Source: Methanobacteriota archaeon
GTDB lineage: Archaea > Thermoplasmatota > E2 > DHVEG-1
DNA: 19,643 bases
Direction of reading: 5' to 3'
NCBI GenBank assembly: GCA_026394435.1
Contig: JAPKYG010000081.1
Coordinates: 1-19,643 of the forward strand
Part shown: positions 7,308 through 13,585 of the stretch, one piece after another
How positions within the stretch are numbered: position 1 is the stretch's first letter
How the letters are laid out: the number at the start of each line of letters is the position of its first letter
The notes under the pieces: model-generated
Told to the model about the DNA's origin: nothing
The model's input: the letters and a program-made list of their open reading frames with translations, nothing else
The model's database searches: none
Translations under genes and position numbers: made by a program

Positions 7308-7801
7308 CTCTTTTTCTGAGATAGTGTTTCTAAGAGGAGTTCCAATGCGGCGGTGCAGGTACTGTCTTTATTGGTAAGTCGATCACCAGAGAAGAGAAAT
7401 TCTTTGACAACAACAGTATCCTTTGTGGAAACACCGATAAAGACCAATCCAACCGCTTTATCTTTCGTGCCACCGGTCGGTCCTGCAATGCCTGTAGTCG
7501 CAATTCCAATATCAACCTGTGCACGTTCCCGTATTGCTTTCGCCATTGCTGCTGCAACCTCTTTGCTCACCGCACCATAATTTTTTAATAATTGTGCGGG
7601 GATGCCAAGCAACTCCATTTTTGCTGTGTTGCTATAGGAAATAACACCTCGATCAAAATATTCGGAACTTCCGGAAACATTCGTCAACATATGTGCGAGA
7701 AGACCACCGGTACAAGACTCTGCTGTTGCAATAGTCACTTGATATTTTTTGAGTTCATCAGAGACTTTATTAACAAGTTTTATATCTACCAACGAACACA
7801 C
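7304..7801 (-). CDS. pncC: CinA C-terminal domain protein, nicotinamide-nucleotide amidase family
   Basis: 165 residues, the size of stand-alone CinA-C/PncC proteins. These deamidate nicotinamide mononucleotide to nicotinate mononucleotide in pyridine-nucleotide recycling. AESCTGG (27-33) with its serine and TGIAGPTGGT (103-112) are the family signatures. The competence-type N-terminal CinA domain is absent. The start is not ATG. A GTG at 7801 lies inside the GAGGTG Shine-Dalgarno-like site, so the TTG at 7792, 6 bases after that site, is a plausible alternative (MVDIKLVNK). It is first in an operon with rtcA. A minus-strand TATA-like box at 7828-7836 implies a very short leader. Confidence 0.88.
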   Translation of the reverse strand: MCSLVDIKLVNKVSDELKKYQVTIATAESCTGGLLAHMLTNVSGSSEYFDRGVISYSNTAKMELLGIPAQLLKNYGAVSKEVAAAMAKAIRERAQVDIGIATTGIAGPTGGTKDKAVGLVFIGVSTKDTVVVKEFLFSGDRLTNKDSTCTAALELLLETLSQKKS

Positions 7802-7827
7802 CTCATCAGAGGTAATCTCATTTGAGT

Positions 7828-7836
7828 GATATAAGG
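7828..7836 (-). promoter_or_regulatory. TATA-like box for the pncC-rtcA operon
   Basis: The minus strand reads CCTTATATC. The expected start near 7805 leaves only a few bases before the coding region, just enough to include the GAGGTG site. Confidence 0.4.
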
Positions 7837-7852
7837 TTTCACAAACGTGAAA
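7837..7852. repeat. Inverted repeat between divergent promoters
   Basis: TTTCAC and GTGAAA are separated by AAAC. The repeat sits between the TATA-like box of the pncC operon and that of the tRNA genes. It could be a shared operator, or chance. Confidence 0.3.
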
Positions 7853-7854
7853 AA

Positions 7855-7864
7855 GTTATATAGG
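7855..7864 (+). promoter_or_regulatory. TATA box for the tRNA pair
   Basis: GTTATATAGG lies about 47 bases before tRNA-Gln. A start near 7885 would give a ~20-base 5' leader for RNase P to remove. Confidence 0.45.
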
Positions 7865-7905
7865 ATAATTCTAATCCAGGACCCATTACACTAAAAATGA
7901 TAGCT

Positions 7906-7978
7906 AGCCCCGTAGTGTAGTGGTCAATCATGTTGGTCTTTGGAGCCAGCGACAGAGGTTCGAATCCTCTCGGGGCTA
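7906..7978 (+). tRNA. tRNA-Gln (anticodon TTG)
   Basis: A 73-base cloverleaf. The acceptor stem AGCCCCG/CGGGGCT is fully paired. The anticodon stem TTGGT/GCCAG closes the loop CTTTGGA with TTG at 7940-7942. The T arm is AGAGG-TTCGAAT-CCTCT and the discriminator is A. No CCA is encoded and no intron is visible. It is followed 14 bases later by tRNA-Glu with a near-identical D region (GTGTAGYGGYCAATCATGT). Confidence 0.95.
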
Positions 7979-7992
7979 CTTGAATCATTGAT

Positions 7993-8065
7993 GCTCCTGT
8001 AGTGTAGCGGCCAATCATGTCGCCCTTTCGAGGCGACGACTCGGGTTCGAATCCCGACAGGAGCA
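7993..8065 (+). tRNA. tRNA-Glu (anticodon TTC)
   Basis: A 73-base cloverleaf. The acceptor stem is GCTCCTG/CAGGAGC. The anticodon stem TCGCC/GGCGA closes the loop CTTTCGA with TTC at 8027-8029. The T arm is TCGGG-TTCGAAT-CCCGA and the discriminator is A at 8065. CCA is not encoded. Its last 16 bases are repeated at 10016-10031. Confidence 0.95.
8050..8065 (+). repeat. Putative att-type direct repeat, copy 1 (3' end of tRNA-Glu)
   Basis: AATCCCGACAGGAGCA runs from the T-loop to the last base of tRNA-Glu. It is identical to 10016-10031 in the same orientation. tRNA 3' ends are the standard targets of archaeal tyrosine integrases, so this is the candidate intact-tRNA side of an integration. Confidence 0.55.
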
Positions 8066-8066
8066 C

Positions 8067-8072
8067 TTTTTT
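8067..8072 (+). terminator. T-run terminator after the tRNA pair
   Basis: TTTTTT begins two bases after the tRNA-Glu discriminator, and another TTTT follows at 8076-8079. Archaeal RNA polymerase ends transcription at such runs without a hairpin. Confidence 0.5.
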
Positions 8073-8241
8073 AACTTTTACAGGAGGAAAAAACACTCTT
8101 TTACAAGTCCCTCCGGGGGCATTATTGCTAAGGGGTAAAAGCCCTTTGACAATAATTATCGAAATATTTTCAATTTCTGATGAGGTTTTATAATCCCGAA
8201 TTAAAAAGAAACCTTTTCTGCGAATTAGTAAAAAATGAGTG

Positions 8242-8261
8242 TTCAAATCCCTTACCCTGCA
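8242..8261 (+). other. tRNA 3'-end-like fragment
   Basis: TTCAAATCCCTTACCCTGCA has the T-loop consensus TTCRAATCC followed by 12 bases and an A, as in the last 20 bases of a tRNA. There is no matching 5' T-stem, acceptor or anticodon arm. It may be a second integration scar or chance. Confidence 0.2.
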
Positions 8262-8341
8262 CAAAAAACAAAAGGGTTCTAAGGATACGTTTTTAAAGGA
8301 ATCTAATTATAATGACCTTGATAGAAAACCAGGAAAACAGC

Positions 8342-9277
8342 ATGAAAAAAAATACCATCATAGTCCTTCTCATTCACCTTGTGGTGATTGTCTGTTTGGT
8401 CAGCGGTTGCCTCGAACAAAAAACAACCACCGTATACAATCAGTCACCGACCGCGTACATTACAACAAACATCACACGAGGAAAAACACCACTCAACATC
8501 TCTTTCAACGGGTTCGGAGCGGACGTCGATGGCACGATCACCTACTACCACTGGGACTTTGGCGACGGAACGACAAGCATAGAACAAAACCCGATGCACA
8601 CATACATACAACCAGGAACCTACACGATTACCTTAACGGTGTTGGACAACAATAATGCGACAGGAACAGACACCTTCCCGATCACGGTCTTACAGAACAA
8701 TAAACCGATTGTGCGGATAACAGCATCAACCGTTAGAGGCGATGCACCACTCTCCGTATACTTCATAGGACAAGGAACAGATAGCGACGGAATAATCACG
8801 AATTACTCATGGGATTTCGGAGATGGAAACACATCAACAAAACAAAACCTCTTATATGTTTTTCAAAAGAACGGGACGTACCCTGTCGTACTTACCATGA
8901 CTGATGACAACGGGGCAACAAACAGTAGCGCAGTAGTTATAACGGTCACACAACCATCAGCCCCACAAATAAATACATTCCTCATTAATATAAACGGAAA
9001 AAACTATACCATCGACCAGTTATTTTCTCTGGGAACTCAACGCTCTTTTGTTTTCCTGAACTACACCGGTGTTGCACTGGATGATCTCATGATAAAGCTC
9101 GGGATTCAAAACCCGGAGTTTCACCAATACACGTTTATCGGAGATGATAACTACCAAGTAACCGTGAAATGGAAGAATCTAAAAAACGGAGTACTCACCG
9201 GGGAGAGACGAGCGGTTTTCAGCAATTTAGCAAAAGGCGAGTGGGTACGAAATGTTGAAACAATTACAATACAATAA
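8342..9277 (+). CDS. PKD-domain lipoprotein with a molybdopterin-binding-like C-terminal domain
   Basis: 311 residues from the ATG at 8342, which has AGGA 7 bases upstream; an ATG 10 codons earlier would spoil the signal peptide. MKKN plus a hydrophobic stretch ends in the lipobox LVSGC, so C23 is the likely lipidated residue and the protein is on the outer face of the membrane. Two PKD domains follow (~36-116 and ~121-203), each with WDFGDG. The C-terminal domain (~208-311: TGVALDDLMIKLGI, FIGDDNYQVTV, GEWVRNVETITI) resembles the oxidoreductase molybdopterin-binding (sulfite-oxidase) fold without an obvious cofactor cysteine; this is a pattern impression. The coding strand is rich in ACA/ACC (Thr) and A/C third positions, unlike several neighbours. 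It lies inside the tRNA-Glu-bounded segment. Confidence 0.8.
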   Translation: MKKNTIIVLLIHLVVIVCLVSGCLEQKTTTVYNQSPTAYITTNITRGKTPLNISFNGFGADVDGTITYYHWDFGDGTTSIEQNPMHTYIQPGTYTITLTVLDNNNATGTDTFPITVLQNNKPIVRITASTVRGDAPLSVYFIGQGTDSDGIITNYSWDFGDGNTSTKQNLLYVFQKNGTYPVVLTMTDDNGATNSSAVVITVTQPSAPQINTFLININGKNYTIDQLFSLGTQRSFVFLNYTGVALDDLMIKLGIQNPEFHQYTFIGDDNYQVTVKWKNLKNGVLTGERRAVFSNLAKGEWVRNVETITIQ

Positions 9278-9341
9278 AATAAGGGTCGACAAAAAGAGTG
9301 ACAATAATTGCTTTCGTCGATGATCTTATGATTCTTCTCCG

Positions 9342-9746
9342 TTAATGGATTTCAATATTTGAACATATTCCTATAATTCTTATTCTCCCGGCGAGGCTTT
9401 TTACTGCCCAGAGAACAGATCCAGGAGCAAACCCTTTAAATCCGTCCATATAAATTCGAGGGGAAATTTGAACAGATGGGACGCCGTTAATGATAATTAA
9501 TGTCGCCCCGCTAAAACCATATGAGACCCACCCGGTGGATGACTGAAACCAAAATGGACTTAAATGGAAATTTGAAGAACATCCCATCAGCGTACAATGA
9601 CCACCGGCGAACACCAGATAGATACCTGTGGATTTAGTAGAATGCTGTTCGTTATTTTCAGCACTGACGGATGCTAACGATGTAAAAATAATACATAAAA
9701 GAATCCCAGCAATGAGCCCTTTTCGTCGCCATAGATGTTTTTTCAT
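9342..9746 (-). CDS. Small secreted protein of unknown function
   Basis: 134 residues. A basic start (KKHLWRRKG) and hydrophobic core end at SVSA, a good signal-peptidase site after A29. The ~105-residue mature part is rich in Gly, Ser and aromatic residues and alternates hydrophobic residues like a small beta domain. It has three cysteines (C51, C56, C128). The ATG at 9746 is preceded by GGTGA 4 bases away, and TATA-like sequence lies at ~9765-9785. I recognise no family. It faces the PKD lipoprotein, converging within the tRNA-Glu-bounded segment. Confidence 0.6.
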   Translation of the reverse strand: MKKHLWRRKGLIAGILLCIIFTSLASVSAENNEQHSTKSTGIYLVFAGGHCTLMGCSSNFHLSPFWFQSSTGWVSYGFSGATLIIINGVPSVQISPRIYMDGFKGFAPGSVLWAVKSLAGRIRIIGICSNIEIH

Positions 9747-10015
9747 TGGTTCACCAACAACAGATGATATATTATTTTAACTTAGATATTTTGAACAGAA
9801 TGATTTTCAAGTATAAAAAAGAATGTAATTACCCCTGTTAGATCGGAGCTTGTTCTTTTGAAAAAGGTATATGTCCGCAAAGGAAAATTGATATAAAATC
9901 TTTGTGAAAATATTTAATTACTCGGTAAAATCATCCCAAAATTAAATAAGGTTCCATTGATTTATCATGGAAAATATCTGATTTTATATATGGGAGCATT
10001 AAACTATTAGCGTAT

Positions 10016-10031
10016 AATCCCGACAGGAGCA
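10016..10031 (+). repeat. Putative att-type direct repeat, copy 2
   Basis: AATCCCGACAGGAGCA is identical to the last 16 bases of tRNA-Glu, ends exactly at the tRNA's last base, and lies 1,966 bases downstream in the same orientation. Identity stops on both sides. It is the expected far boundary of an element integrated into tRNA-Glu. Confidence 0.55.
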
Positions 10032-10299
10032 TCCAATCATTTTTTCTCCTGTATAAAATTCATAAAAATGTTGTTTTCTTCTATGACAATAAAAAAGGGA
10101 GTTTTATACCCGAAATATGGCTATTTCTGATGATTTTAAAGGATATACATTTTAATGATTATCAATCTGTTTTTCAATAGGATTTTCTCTCGGGTCCAGC
10201 AAGTCCTCAAGCGGCCATCTGAACCTTTTTTATCTTTAGATACAAACCCAATATATCTTTGTATTTCCAAATCATAGTTAAATTTTTTTTGAGGAATCG

Positions 10300-10306
10300 T
10301 TATATA
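10300..10306 (+). promoter_or_regulatory. TATA-like box for the PFK gene
   Basis: TTATATA lies ~85 bases before the ATG at 10388, which would give a ~60-base leader. GATATAAAAA at 10324-10333 is an alternative with a ~33-base leader. Confidence 0.35.
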
Positions 10307-10387
10307 GAGTCAAGAAGTTGGTAGATATAAAAAGGATGATATTTCGTAATTTAAGAAATTTGATTGGTAACATATATTTGTGGGATT

Positions 10388-11344
10388 ATGAAAAAAATAG
10401 CGATTATAACACGAGATTGTGCCGGTGTAAATGCTGCGATTCGGTCTGTAGTACGAACAGCGTGTGGTTATAAAATTGAAGTCGTTGGTGTTTTGAAAGG
10501 CTACGATGGTTTAATTGATGGCAAATTTATCCAGTTGAATCGAGGTTCTGTTTCTGGGATCATCAACCTAGGAGGAACGATTCTTAAAACATCTCGTTCA
10601 AAACGATTTCTAACAGATAGCGGACAAAAACAAGCTGTTAAAAATCTCCATGAATACAGAATTGAGGGTTTGATTGTTATCGGTGGAAATGGTTCTTTGA
10701 GTGGAGCTCATAACCTTGCCACTCAAGGTAAGATTGCTGTCGTTGGTATCCCAGCGACGATTGATAATGATATCACTAATGTTGATTTGGCGATCGGTGC
10801 AGATACGGCTGTGAACGTCGCTCTAGATGCGCTAGATAAAATAAGGGATACGGCAACAAGTTTGGAACGGATTTTCGTCGTTGAGGTGATGGGACGTGAA
10901 AGTGGGTATATCGCTATGCAGGTTGCTTTAGCTGGCGGGTGTGAAGAAGTTTTACTCCCTGAAAAAGAATCGAACATTGAGGTGATATGTAAGGAAATCA
11001 AACAGGGAAACGCGAAAGGAAAATCAAGTTGGATTATCATTGTTGCAGAGGGAAAGGCAAAAGCGCACGATATCGCCCGTCTTATCACCCGTAATACTGG
11101 TTTTGAGACCAGGGTCACGGTGCTCGGTCATATCCAGAGAGGTGGTCATCCAACCGCTGTTGATAGAATCCTCGCGTCACAACTCGGAAATTATGCGGTA
11201 GAGGTTTTACGCGATGGTCAAACCGATATTTGTGTTAGTATGAAAAATGACAAGGTAATTACCATTCCCTTGCCCGTGGCTATTCAACCGAAAAAAATCA
11301 AAGTTGCAGAGACCTATAAACTGATAAAACTTCTCACAAAATAA
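10388..11344 (+). CDS. Phosphofructokinase-family protein (PfkA type), divergent
   Basis: 318 residues from the ATG at 10388, the usual PfkA length; a TTG 8 codons upstream is less likely. The family phosphorylates fructose-6-phosphate in glycolysis. Conserved parts are PATIDND (122-128, catalytic Asp D126), TSLER (157-161), MGRESG (168-173), EGK (221-223) and GHIQRGG (247-253). Two phosphoryl-donor motifs are altered. The N-terminal TSGGDAPG is replaced by TRDCAG, one residue shorter and without GGD. GGDGS is GGNGS (99-103), with Asn where a Mg-contacting Asp is usual. G102 and A123 sit where ATP enzymes have Gly and PPi enzymes have Asp/Lys, so ATP is the better guess, if it is active. Its partner gene downstream is alpha-glucan phosphorylase. 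Confidence 0.85.
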   Translation: MKKIAIITRDCAGVNAAIRSVVRTACGYKIEVVGVLKGYDGLIDGKFIQLNRGSVSGIINLGGTILKTSRSKRFLTDSGQKQAVKNLHEYRIEGLIVIGGNGSLSGAHNLATQGKIAVVGIPATIDNDITNVDLAIGADTAVNVALDALDKIRDTATSLERIFVVEVMGRESGYIAMQVALAGGCEEVLLPEKESNIEVICKEIKQGNAKGKSSWIIIVAEGKAKAHDIARLITRNTGFETRVTVLGHIQRGGHPTAVDRILASQLGNYAVEVLRDGQTDICVSMKNDKVITIPLPVAIQPKKIKVAETYKLIKLLTK

Positions 11345-11416
11345 AAGAAATTGATTCAACATGAAAAGGCATTAACCTAAAAATTCATATTCAAAATTTG
11401 AAAAGAGGAACATGCT

Positions 11417-13579
11417 ATGCAAAATATTAAAGGTCTATTATCAGAAATCCCTGAGAGAATCTCCGATCTGCCAGAATTAGCGTATAACTCTTGGTGGAGT
11501 TGGCATCCAGAAGCACGAATGCTTTTCAAGATGTTGAATCGACCCGAATGGAAACTTAGTGTACATAACCCTGTGAAAATGCTAATCAATACTGATACGA
11601 TCGTTTTAGAAAAAGCAACAAAGGACCAGAAGTTTCTCAGGCATTATGATGCGGTCATAACTCGTTTTCATGAAGATATGAAAACAAACACAGGTTGGTT
11701 TCCAGGAAATATTACGTCTTCTGAGGATTCGTTTCTTGCATTTTTTTCAGCAGAATATGGTCTTCATCATTCCCTCCCTTTTTATGCTGGGGGCCTTGGG
11801 TTTCTTGCTGGAGATTTGGTGAAGGAATCGAGTGATCTTGGAATACCTCTTGTAGCGATCGGATTCATGTACCCAGAGGGGTATTTACAGCAAAGAATTA
11901 ATCCTGATGGATGGCAACTGGATGAAAATGAAAACATTGAAAGAGAAAATGCTCCGATTTCCAGGATGTTAGATACAAAAGGCAAAAACCGGATTATAAA
12001 AGTCCCCTTTATCGAACCTTCGATTTATGTAGAAGTCTGGAAGGTTCAAGTGGGCAGGGTAGAGTTGTACCTTATGGATACTGATATTGATGAAAATGAC
12101 CCCTGGAATAGAAGTATCACTTCTCATTTGTATATTGGAAGCCCAGAACAAAGACTTCGCCAGGAGATTGTTCTCGGGATAGGTGGGACAGAAGTTCTCA
12201 AACAGCTTGGAAAACAACATTCGGTTCTTCATTTGAATGAAGGCCATACAGTGTTTGCTATCTTAGAGCGAATCAGGGAGAAAGTAGCAGCTGGTATGAG
12301 TTTTGATGATGCGTTTGAGCAGACGCGGTCTACAACCATATTTACTACTCATACGCCGGTTCCCGCAGGAAACGATGTGATTCCATTTCCGTTTATGGAA
12401 AAATATTTTTCTGGTTACTGGCCGTCTCTTGGTTTAGATCGGGACTCTTTTCTCGCTTTAGGTGTTGACCCGAAGGATCCGAAAGCAGGGTTTAATATGA
12501 CTGCTTTTGGGTTAAAAGGATCACGCTACCATAATGGGGTCAGTAAACGCCATGGGGCGGTAGCTCGGAAGATGTGGCATTCGCTATGGCCCGAGGTACT
12601 GGAACAAAAAGTCCCTATTGATTCAATTACAAATGGTATCCATGTTCCGACGTGGATAGAGCCAAGAATGCAGCTTCTTTTTAATCAGTATCTCGGAGCT
12701 GATTGGATTAATGAACATGATAACCCAGAGATATGGGAGTTAATCGATGATATCCCTGACCAAGAATTGTGGCAGACGCATTATTGGTTGAAAAACAAGT
12801 TAGTCTTGAGGATGATGGAACGCGCACGGCAGCGATGGATGAATGATCAGCCTGATCCCCGTATCATTCTTGCTTCTGGCGTATTGCTTGATCCGAATGT
12901 CTTGACGCTTGGGTTTGCCCGGAGATTTGCCACCTATAAACGAGCGACGTTGATTTTTCAGGATATGGAACGTCTTAGAAAAATATTATGTGATCGTTGG
13001 AAACCAGTCCAAATCATCTTCGCCGGGAAGGCACATCCTGCGGATGACCAAGGAAAACTACTGTTACAACAAGTATTCAATGCTGCAAAGGATGCTTCCT
13101 TTGGGGGCCGTATTGCGTTTGTTGAAGATTACGATGAACATTTGGCGCAATACCTCACTCATGGAGTTGATGTGTGGGTAAACAACCCGCTTCCCCCGTA
13201 TGAGGCGTGTGGAACAAGTGGAATGAAAGCGTCGTTAAATGGTGTTCCGCATCTTAGTATTCTTGATGGGTGGTGGATTGAAGGGTATAACGGAAAAAAC
13301 GGATGGGCATTTGGGAAAAAGGATGAAGAACATCGTGATGTTGATGATGCAAATGCATTGTATCATTCCCTTGAACAGGATATAATTCCGCTCTTCTATC
13401 AAGTGGATGATGATGGCATTCCTCATAACTGGATTCAAGTGATGAAGGAAGCAATAAAAAGTACTGCCGCTATCTTTAGTGCTCGAAGAATGATGAAAGA
13501 ATATGCAACTAAATTTTACCGACCAGCGCTCCAAAACGCCTCCAACATTCAAATCCAAAGTAAGACAATAGACCGTTGA
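11417..13579 (+). CDS. glgP: Alpha-glucan (glycogen) phosphorylase, GT35 family
   Basis: 720 residues, matching the shorter archaeal/bacterial alpha-glucan phosphorylase branch rather than the ~800-residue muscle type. It uses phosphate to release glucose-1-phosphate from storage glucan. Signatures are an N-terminal DUF3417-like segment (LAYNSWWSWHPEARML, 21-36), FSAEYGLHHSLPFYAGGLG (110-128), HLNEGH (272-277), TTHTPVPAGND (310-320), TNGIHVPTW (405-413), RRFATYKR (502-509) and EACGTSGMKASLNG (596-609), in which K604 is the predicted pyridoxal-phosphate lysine. The ATG at 11417 has GAGGA 7 bases upstream. It lies 72 bases after the PFK gene, likely one transcript, and its stop is 6 bases from the stop of the facing pyruvate kinase gene. 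Confidence 0.93.
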   Translation: MQNIKGLLSEIPERISDLPELAYNSWWSWHPEARMLFKMLNRPEWKLSVHNPVKMLINTDTIVLEKATKDQKFLRHYDAVITRFHEDMKTNTGWFPGNITSSEDSFLAFFSAEYGLHHSLPFYAGGLGFLAGDLVKESSDLGIPLVAIGFMYPEGYLQQRINPDGWQLDENENIERENAPISRMLDTKGKNRIIKVPFIEPSIYVEVWKVQVGRVELYLMDTDIDENDPWNRSITSHLYIGSPEQRLRQEIVLGIGGTEVLKQLGKQHSVLHLNEGHTVFAILERIREKVAAGMSFDDAFEQTRSTTIFTTHTPVPAGNDVIPFPFMEKYFSGYWPSLGLDRDSFLALGVDPKDPKAGFNMTAFGLKGSRYHNGVSKRHGAVARKMWHSLWPEVLEQKVPIDSITNGIHVPTWIEPRMQLLFNQYLGADWINEHDNPEIWELIDDIPDQELWQTHYWLKNKLVLRMMERARQRWMNDQPDPRIILASGVLLDPNVLTLGFARRFATYKRATLIFQDMERLRKILCDRWKPVQIIFAGKAHPADDQGKLLLQQVFNAAKDASFGGRIAFVEDYDEHLAQYLTHGVDVWVNNPLPPYEACGTSGMKASLNGVPHLSILDGWWIEGYNGKNGWAFGKKDEEHRDVDDANALYHSLEQDIIPLFYQVDDDGIPHNWIQVMKEAIKSTAAIFSARRMMKEYATKFYRPALQNASNIQIQSKTIDR

Positions 13580-13585
13580 ATAATA

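Larger units (their letters stand above)
8066..8341. other. Non-coding stretch after tRNA-Glu
   Basis: No convincing gene is visible. It holds T runs, a small hairpin-like AAGGG/CCCTT (~8130-8145), an AGGAGG with no start codon at a usable distance, a partial copy of the repeat (TATAATCCCGA at 8189-8199) and a tRNA-3'-end-like fragment at 8242-8261. The promoter of the PKD lipoprotein must lie in its last part, where I see no clear TATA box. Confidence 0.4.
9747..10387. other. AT-rich non-coding stretch before the PFK gene
   Basis: No convincing gene. The first part should hold the promoter of the small secreted protein. The tRNA-Glu repeat copy sits at 10016-10031, followed by CTCCTGT (10046-10052), which could pair with the repeat's ACAGGAG. 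A 40-codon frame at 10155-10277 (+) has a distant AAGGA and no recognisable product. TATA-like boxes for the PFK gene are at 10300-10306 and 10324-10333. Confidence 0.4.

Noticed and set aside
7839..8264. A 141-codon minus-strand open frame across the tRNA region
   Set aside because: It runs antisense through both tRNA genes, and its peptides repeat (GFEPxS...DHYTTG) only because the two tRNAs are similar. It is an artefact.
10016..10053. A permuted or split tRNA-Glu gene: the 3' fragment, then CCAATCAT, then CTCCTGTA, all resembling parts of tRNA-Glu
   Set aside because: The order of pieces does not match a permuted tRNA, the 8-base matches are too short, and no anticodon arm is present. 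The acceptor complement only makes a hairpin.
10155..10277. A 40-codon plus-strand frame (MIINLFFNRIFSRVQQ...)
   Set aside because: The Shine-Dalgarno match is distant, no family is recognised, and the AT-rich gap gives many such frames. Too weak to call a gene.
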